A stretch of 64,000 nucleotides of DNA from Actinoplanes sp. N902-109 (GTDB lineage Bacteria; Actinomycetota; Actinomycetes; Mycobacteriales; Micromonosporaceae), in assembly GCF_000389965.1 (NCBI RefSeq), contig NC_021191.1, positions 7,813,501-7,877,500 on the forward strand. Reading direction: 5' to 3'. Each line of letters opens with the position of its first letter. The stretch's first letter is position 1. Position numbers and translations under genes: made by a program. The notes under the pieces were generated by a model, which saw only the letters and a program-made list of their open reading frames with translations, made no database searches and was not told the DNA's origin. Positions 61,069-64,000 of this stretch are shown piece by piece.

Positions 61069-61856
61069 TTGCCGGGGTCATCCGTCGGCTCGTCGGCGTG
61101 CCCGCCGCCGGCGACCGCCGGCGGCGGGGTCCCGGCCTCCGCGCGCTCGGTGAGGATGCGCCATGCGGCGGCTGCGGCCCGCTGCTCGGCCTGCTTCTTG
61201 CTGCGCCCGTCGGAGCCGCCGTAGCGCTCGCCGGCCACCACGACCCAGGCGGTGAACGTCTTGGCGTGGTCGGGACCGGCGTCGTCGATCACGTAGTCCG
61301 GCACGCCCAGCCCGAGCGCGGCGGTCAGCTCCTGCAGGCTGGTCTTCCAGTCCAGCGCGGCGCCCCGGCCCGCCGACTCGGCCATCAGGGGGTCGAACAG
61401 GCGGTGGATGACCTCGCCGGCGACGTCGAGGCCGTGCTCGAGGTAGATCGCGCCGAGCAGGGCCTCCAGGGTGTCGGCCAGGATGCTCGCCTTGTCGCGC
61501 CCGCCGGTCGTCTCCTCGCCCTTGCCGAGCAGCAGGTGCGGGCCCAGCCCCTGGGGGCCGAGGGTGCGGGCGACGTCGGCCAGCGCGTGCATGTTGACCA
61601 CGCTGGCGCGTAGCTTGGCCAGCTGCCCCTCCGGCAGATCCGGGTGCTTGTGGAACAGCGCGGACGTGATCACCACGCCGAGCACCGAGTCGCCGAGGAA
61701 CTCCAGGCGCTCGTTGGTGGGCAGGCCGCCGTTCTCGTAGGCGTACGAGCGGTGGGTGAGCGCGCGTTGGAGCAGCTCCGGGTCGAACGGGATGCCGAAA
61801 GCCTCCTCGAGCGGCTCGGTGGAGGGCCGCACCCGTCGCTTGTCGTTACTGCTCAT
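61065..61856 (-). CDS. rnc: Ribonuclease III
   Basis: A 263-residue dsRNA endonuclease. The catalytic signature NERLEFLGDSVLG is present near residue 45. The second acidic site lies in DTLEALLGAIYLE. The C-terminal dsRNA-binding domain has DYVIDDAGPDHAKTFTAWV and GRSKKQAEQRAAAAAW. An acidic tail follows. It overlaps plsX by 11 bp upstream. Confidence 0.97.
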   Translation of the reverse strand: MSSNDKRRVRPSTEPLEEAFGIPFDPELLQRALTHRSYAYENGGLPTNERLEFLGDSVLGVVITSALFHKHPDLPEGQLAKLRASVVNMHALADVARTLGPQGLGPHLLLGKGEETTGGRDKASILADTLEALLGAIYLEHGLDVAGEVIHRLFDPLMAESAGRGAALDWKTSLQELTAALGLGVPDYVIDDAGPDHAKTFTAWVVVAGERYGGSDGRSKKQAEQRAAAAAWRILTERAEAGTPPPAVAGGGHADEPTDDPGK

Positions 61857-62883
61857 GAACCACCTCTTGGTGCACTTGGGGGATCGTCGGGCCGTGGGTC
61901 AGCTCGGCCATGACCGGTACGGCGTCATGGCGGTGCAGGGTAGCCGCCAGCCCGATCCCGGCGGCGATGTCCCGCCCGGATGCGGCGCCGTGGCAGACGA
62001 CAACGGTGCCGGAGACGCCCAGCAGCGCGGCGGCCCGGGGCGGCGGCGGCCGGTCCGGGGCGGGCTGGCCGATCGTCGCGTACGCGGTTTCCAGCCCCTT
62101 GAGCAGCACGTTGCCGCTGAAGCCGTCGGTCACCACGACGTCGGCCGGGATGCCGGTGACCACGTCGTGGCCCTCGACCCGGCCGACGTAACGCGCGCCG
62201 GCGGGCAGCTCGAGATCGGCGAACAGCTCGGCGGCGGCCCGGCGCAGGCGGTCACCCTTGCCGCGCTCGGTGCCGATGGTGAGCAGGCCCACCCGCGGGG
62301 CCGCGACGCCGCAGACGATGGAGGCGTAGGCCGCACCGAGGCGGGCGTGGTTGACCAGGGTCAGGCCGTCCGGGTCGACGGAGGAACCCACGTCGAGCAG
62401 GACCAGCCGGCCGGTGGCGGTGGGCAGCAGCGCGGCCAGCGGCGGGCGGCGGATGCCGGGCCAGCGGCCCAGGGCGCGGGCTGCGGACAGCACGATGGCG
62501 CCGGTGTCCCCGGCGGAGAGCACGGCGTCGGCGAGCCCTTGCGCGACGGCCTGGACGGTGATGCTCGTGCAGGCGGCGGGATCGGGCTCGGCGACCGCCA
62601 GCGAGCCCACCCGGTGGTGCTCGGCCGGCGGCAGGGCGGACAGCAGCAGCTCGGCGGCCTCGGGTGGGCCGACGAGCAGCAGCTGAAGGGTCGGATCGGC
62701 CTGACAGGCGCGCAGAGCGCCGTCAACCACGACGGCGGGAGCTTCGTCCCCGCCGAGGAGGTCGACGGCGATCCGCGCGATGCCCGGTTCCGCCACGGGG
62801 GCCGGCTGGCCTGACCGCATCGGATCCGGTGCACCGGATCGCCGTTGCCCGGACTCGACCCGCCCGGTGATCGGGCGAGTCAC
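61846..62883 (-). CDS. plsX: Phosphate acyltransferase PlsX
   Basis: A 345-residue (longest-start) enzyme that converts acyl-ACP to acyl-phosphate for phospholipid synthesis. IAVDLLGGDEAPAVVVDGAL opens the fold, and SAGDTGAIVLSAARALGR, LLDVGSSVDP and VTDGFSGNVLLKGLE are family blocks. GTG 62883 begins 10 bp after rpmF, but its Shine-Dalgarno is very close; ATG 62820, 21 residues in, is a good alternative. It sits in the usual rpmF-plsX-rnc order. Confidence 0.93.
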   Translation of the reverse strand: MTRPITGRVESGQRRSGAPDPMRSGQPAPVAEPGIARIAVDLLGGDEAPAVVVDGALRACQADPTLQLLLVGPPEAAELLLSALPPAEHHRVGSLAVAEPDPAACTSITVQAVAQGLADAVLSAGDTGAIVLSAARALGRWPGIRRPPLAALLPTATGRLVLLDVGSSVDPDGLTLVNHARLGAAYASIVCGVAAPRVGLLTIGTERGKGDRLRRAAAELFADLELPAGARYVGRVEGHDVVTGIPADVVVTDGFSGNVLLKGLETAYATIGQPAPDRPPPPRAAALLGVSGTVVVCHGAASGRDIAAGIGLAATLHRHDAVPVMAELTHGPTIPQVHQEVVHEQ

Positions 62884-62893
62884 TCCGCGAGGC

Positions 62894-63067
62894 TCAGACC
62901 TCGAGGACCTGACGGCCGTTGTAGGTGCCGCAGACCCCGCACGCGGTGTGCGGCAGGTGCGGCGACTTGCACTGGGGGCACTCCACGGTCTGCACCGCGG
63001 TCGCCTTCCAGTTCGCCCGGCGGGACCGGGTGTTGCTGCGCGACATCTTGCGCTTGGGGACGGCCAC
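62894..63067 (-). CDS. rpmF: 50S ribosomal protein L32
   Basis: A 57-residue L32, too short for most gene-size cut-offs. It starts at GTG 63067 with GAGGAG nine bases upstream: VAVPKRKMSRSNTRSRRANW. A zinc ribbon follows with VECPQCKSPHLPHTACGVCG (C-x2-C...C-x2-C), then YNGRQVLEV. As it keeps all four cysteines it is the zinc-bound form rather than the zinc-independent paralogue. It is 5 bp after the yceD-like gene. Confidence 0.97.
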   Translation of the reverse strand: MAVPKRKMSRSNTRSRRANWKATAVQTVECPQCKSPHLPHTACGVCGTYNGRQVLEV

Positions 63068-63072
63068 GGTAC

Positions 63073-63639
63073 CTACTCCTCGTTGTTCGAAATGTTGCGC
63101 AAAGCGGCCCAGCGGGCATCGATCACCTCATGGCTGTGATCAGCCGGGAGGTCGTCGAGATGCACCCCGCACTCGGGGCACAACCCTGGGCAGTCCGGCC
63201 GGCAGAGCGGGTTGGTGGGCAACGTGAGCACCACCGCGTCCCGCACTGCCGGCTCCAGGTCGAGCAGGTCGCCCTGCATCCGGCCGACCTCGTCCTCGTC
63301 CGTCGTCTCCTCCGTGGTGCTGTCCTCGTAGGCGAACAGCTCCGCGATGGGAACGTCGAACGTCTGATCGATCTCGTTGAGGCAGCGACCGCACTCGCCC
63401 GAGAGCGAGCCGCGGACCCTGCCGCTGACGTACACACCCTCGGAGACCGACGTCAGGCTCAGATCGAGCTCGACGTCGGAGCCCTCGGGCACCGAGATCA
63501 ATTCCAGGCCGAGGTCCGCCGGTGCCGGGATGACCCGCTTCAGGGCACGCGTCGCACCAGGCTGCCGGGGAAGCTTCGTCGTGTCGACGACCAGCGGCTG
63601 CCTGGGATCGAGGTGGTTCTGCGAAATCTTGGGCATCAT
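63073..63639 (-). CDS. yceD: YceD/DUF177 family protein
   Basis: A 188-residue protein of the DUF177 family encoded before rpmF in most bacteria and linked to 23S rRNA accumulation in some. LVVDTTKLPRQPGATRAL starts it. SGRVRGSLSGECGRCLNEI and CRPDCPGLCPECGVHLDDLP contain C-x2-C pairs that suggest a zinc site. The C-terminus has DARWAALRNI. Two adjacent ATGs (63639 and 63636) are possible starts. Confidence 0.93.
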   Translation of the reverse strand: MMPKISQNHLDPRQPLVVDTTKLPRQPGATRALKRVIPAPADLGLELISVPEGSDVELDLSLTSVSEGVYVSGRVRGSLSGECGRCLNEIDQTFDVPIAELFAYEDSTTEETTDEDEVGRMQGDLLDLEPAVRDAVVLTLPTNPLCRPDCPGLCPECGVHLDDLPADHSHEVIDARWAALRNISNNEE

Positions 63640-63706
63640 GAACTCTCAGCCATGGTAGGCCGACAGAAAAGGTTACCTGAGCAGCGGGGCGATCGTCGAA
63701 TCGGGC

Positions 63707-64000
63707 TCAGAACGGCAGCGGCCGCTCGTTTTCCTCGCCGGTGAACGTGCCGATCTCCCGCAAAGCGTGCATCTTGTCGCGGCCCCGCTCTATCGACGAG
63801 AGCGCCCGGGTGAGGAACTGCTCGAAGTTGGCCAGCGCGGTGTCGACGTAGTCGTCGACCTCCTCGCGCAGCCGCTGGGCCTCGGCCCGGGCCTCCGCGA
63901 TGATCCGGGCCCCCTCGTGCTCGGCCGAGACAGTGATCTCGTTCACCGACACCAGCCGGGCGTGCTCGGTCTCGCCCTCGCTGATGATCCGGTCGGCCTC
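63707..64000 (-). CDS. DivIVA-like protein, probable SepIVA (partial, 5' end outside the window)
   Basis: 98 codons are visible and the frame is open at the right edge of the window; the true start lies beyond it. The sequence is helical coiled coil (ARIIAEARAEAQRLREEVDDYVDTALANFEQFLTRALSSIERGRD is shown here only in parts, e.g. DDYVDTALANFEQFL) and ends GTFTGEENERPLPF. It matches the C-terminal part of the actinobacterial DivIVA-family protein encoded upstream of yceD (Rv2927c/SepIVA in mycobacteria), which acts in septation and polar growth. Assignment uses synteny plus this tail. Confidence 0.85.
   Translation of the reverse strand, partial: EADRIISEGETEHARLVSVNEITVSAEHEGARIIAEARAEAQRLREEVDDYVDTALANFEQFLTRALSSIERGRDKMHALREIGTFTGEENERPLPF

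Overview
The window is a high-GC chromosomal segment from an actinomycete, most likely a Micromonosporaceae-type organism (Actinoplanes or Micromonospora relatives). The evidence is the gene order, which follows the conserved actinobacterial block pyrH-frr-cdsA-rlmN / tsf-rpsB / yraN-yifB-dprA / xerC / DUF2469-rnhB-lepB-rplS-trmD-rimM-khpA-rpsP / ffh / amt-glnB-glnD / ftsY / smc / mutM-rnc-plsX-rpmF-yceD-sepIVA. Frequent GTG starts and many ATGA/GTGA-coupled genes fit this. No rRNA, tRNA, CRISPR array, transposase or prophage was found.

Region by region. 0-3.3 kb: the tail of a phytoene-desaturase-type oxidoreductase, a GNAT acetyltransferase, an MBL-fold/Rieske fusion protein and a DUF2631 membrane protein. 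3.3-10.4 kb: leftward translation and phospholipid genes (rpsB-tsf, then pyrH-frr-cdsA-rlmN and a DivIVA-repeat protein). 10.4-19 kb: yraN-yifB-dprA, an AlpA-type regulator beside a Cys-rich small protein, a flavin/PLP-oxidase-fold protein, a lipoprotein, xerC, a class V aminotransferase and an M23 peptidase. 19-25 kb: a leftward ribosome/secretion cluster with two tandem type I signal peptidases. 25-29.6 kb: accessory genes (DUF402, an ECF sigma factor with its beta-propeller membrane partner, an amidohydrolase, a Uma2 nuclease). 29.7-31.5 kb: ffh and a small membrane protein.

31.7-41.1 kb is an accessory cell-surface island lying between ffh and glnD: a translationally coupled Stealth phosphotransferase, nucleotide-sugar dehydrogenase and acyltransferase-SGNH operon, a secreted CAP protein, and on the opposite strand a membrane-anchored methyltransferase and a two-domain 834-residue glycosyltransferase. 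41.2-45.4 kb is the nitrogen operon amt-glnB-glnD with a GlnR-like box array upstream. 45.4-51.3 kb holds an APH-like kinase, ftsY, a PhoD-like phosphatase preceded by a coupled ORF made of 18-bp repeats, a VapBC-like pair, a DinB protein and a HAD hydrolase.

51.3-54.9 kb is smc. 54.9-57.0 kb is a gene-poor stretch of about 2.1 kb holding only one small coiled-coil gene, a tandem repeat and a U-tract terminator. 57.0-59.1 kb carries a PelF-like glycosyltransferase coupled to a spherulin-4-like protein. The window closes with mutM, a PIG-V-like mannosyltransferase, rnc, plsX, rpmF, yceD and a truncated SepIVA/DivIVA-like gene. Most core genes are transcribed leftward; many accessory genes are rightward and sit in breaks of the core operons.
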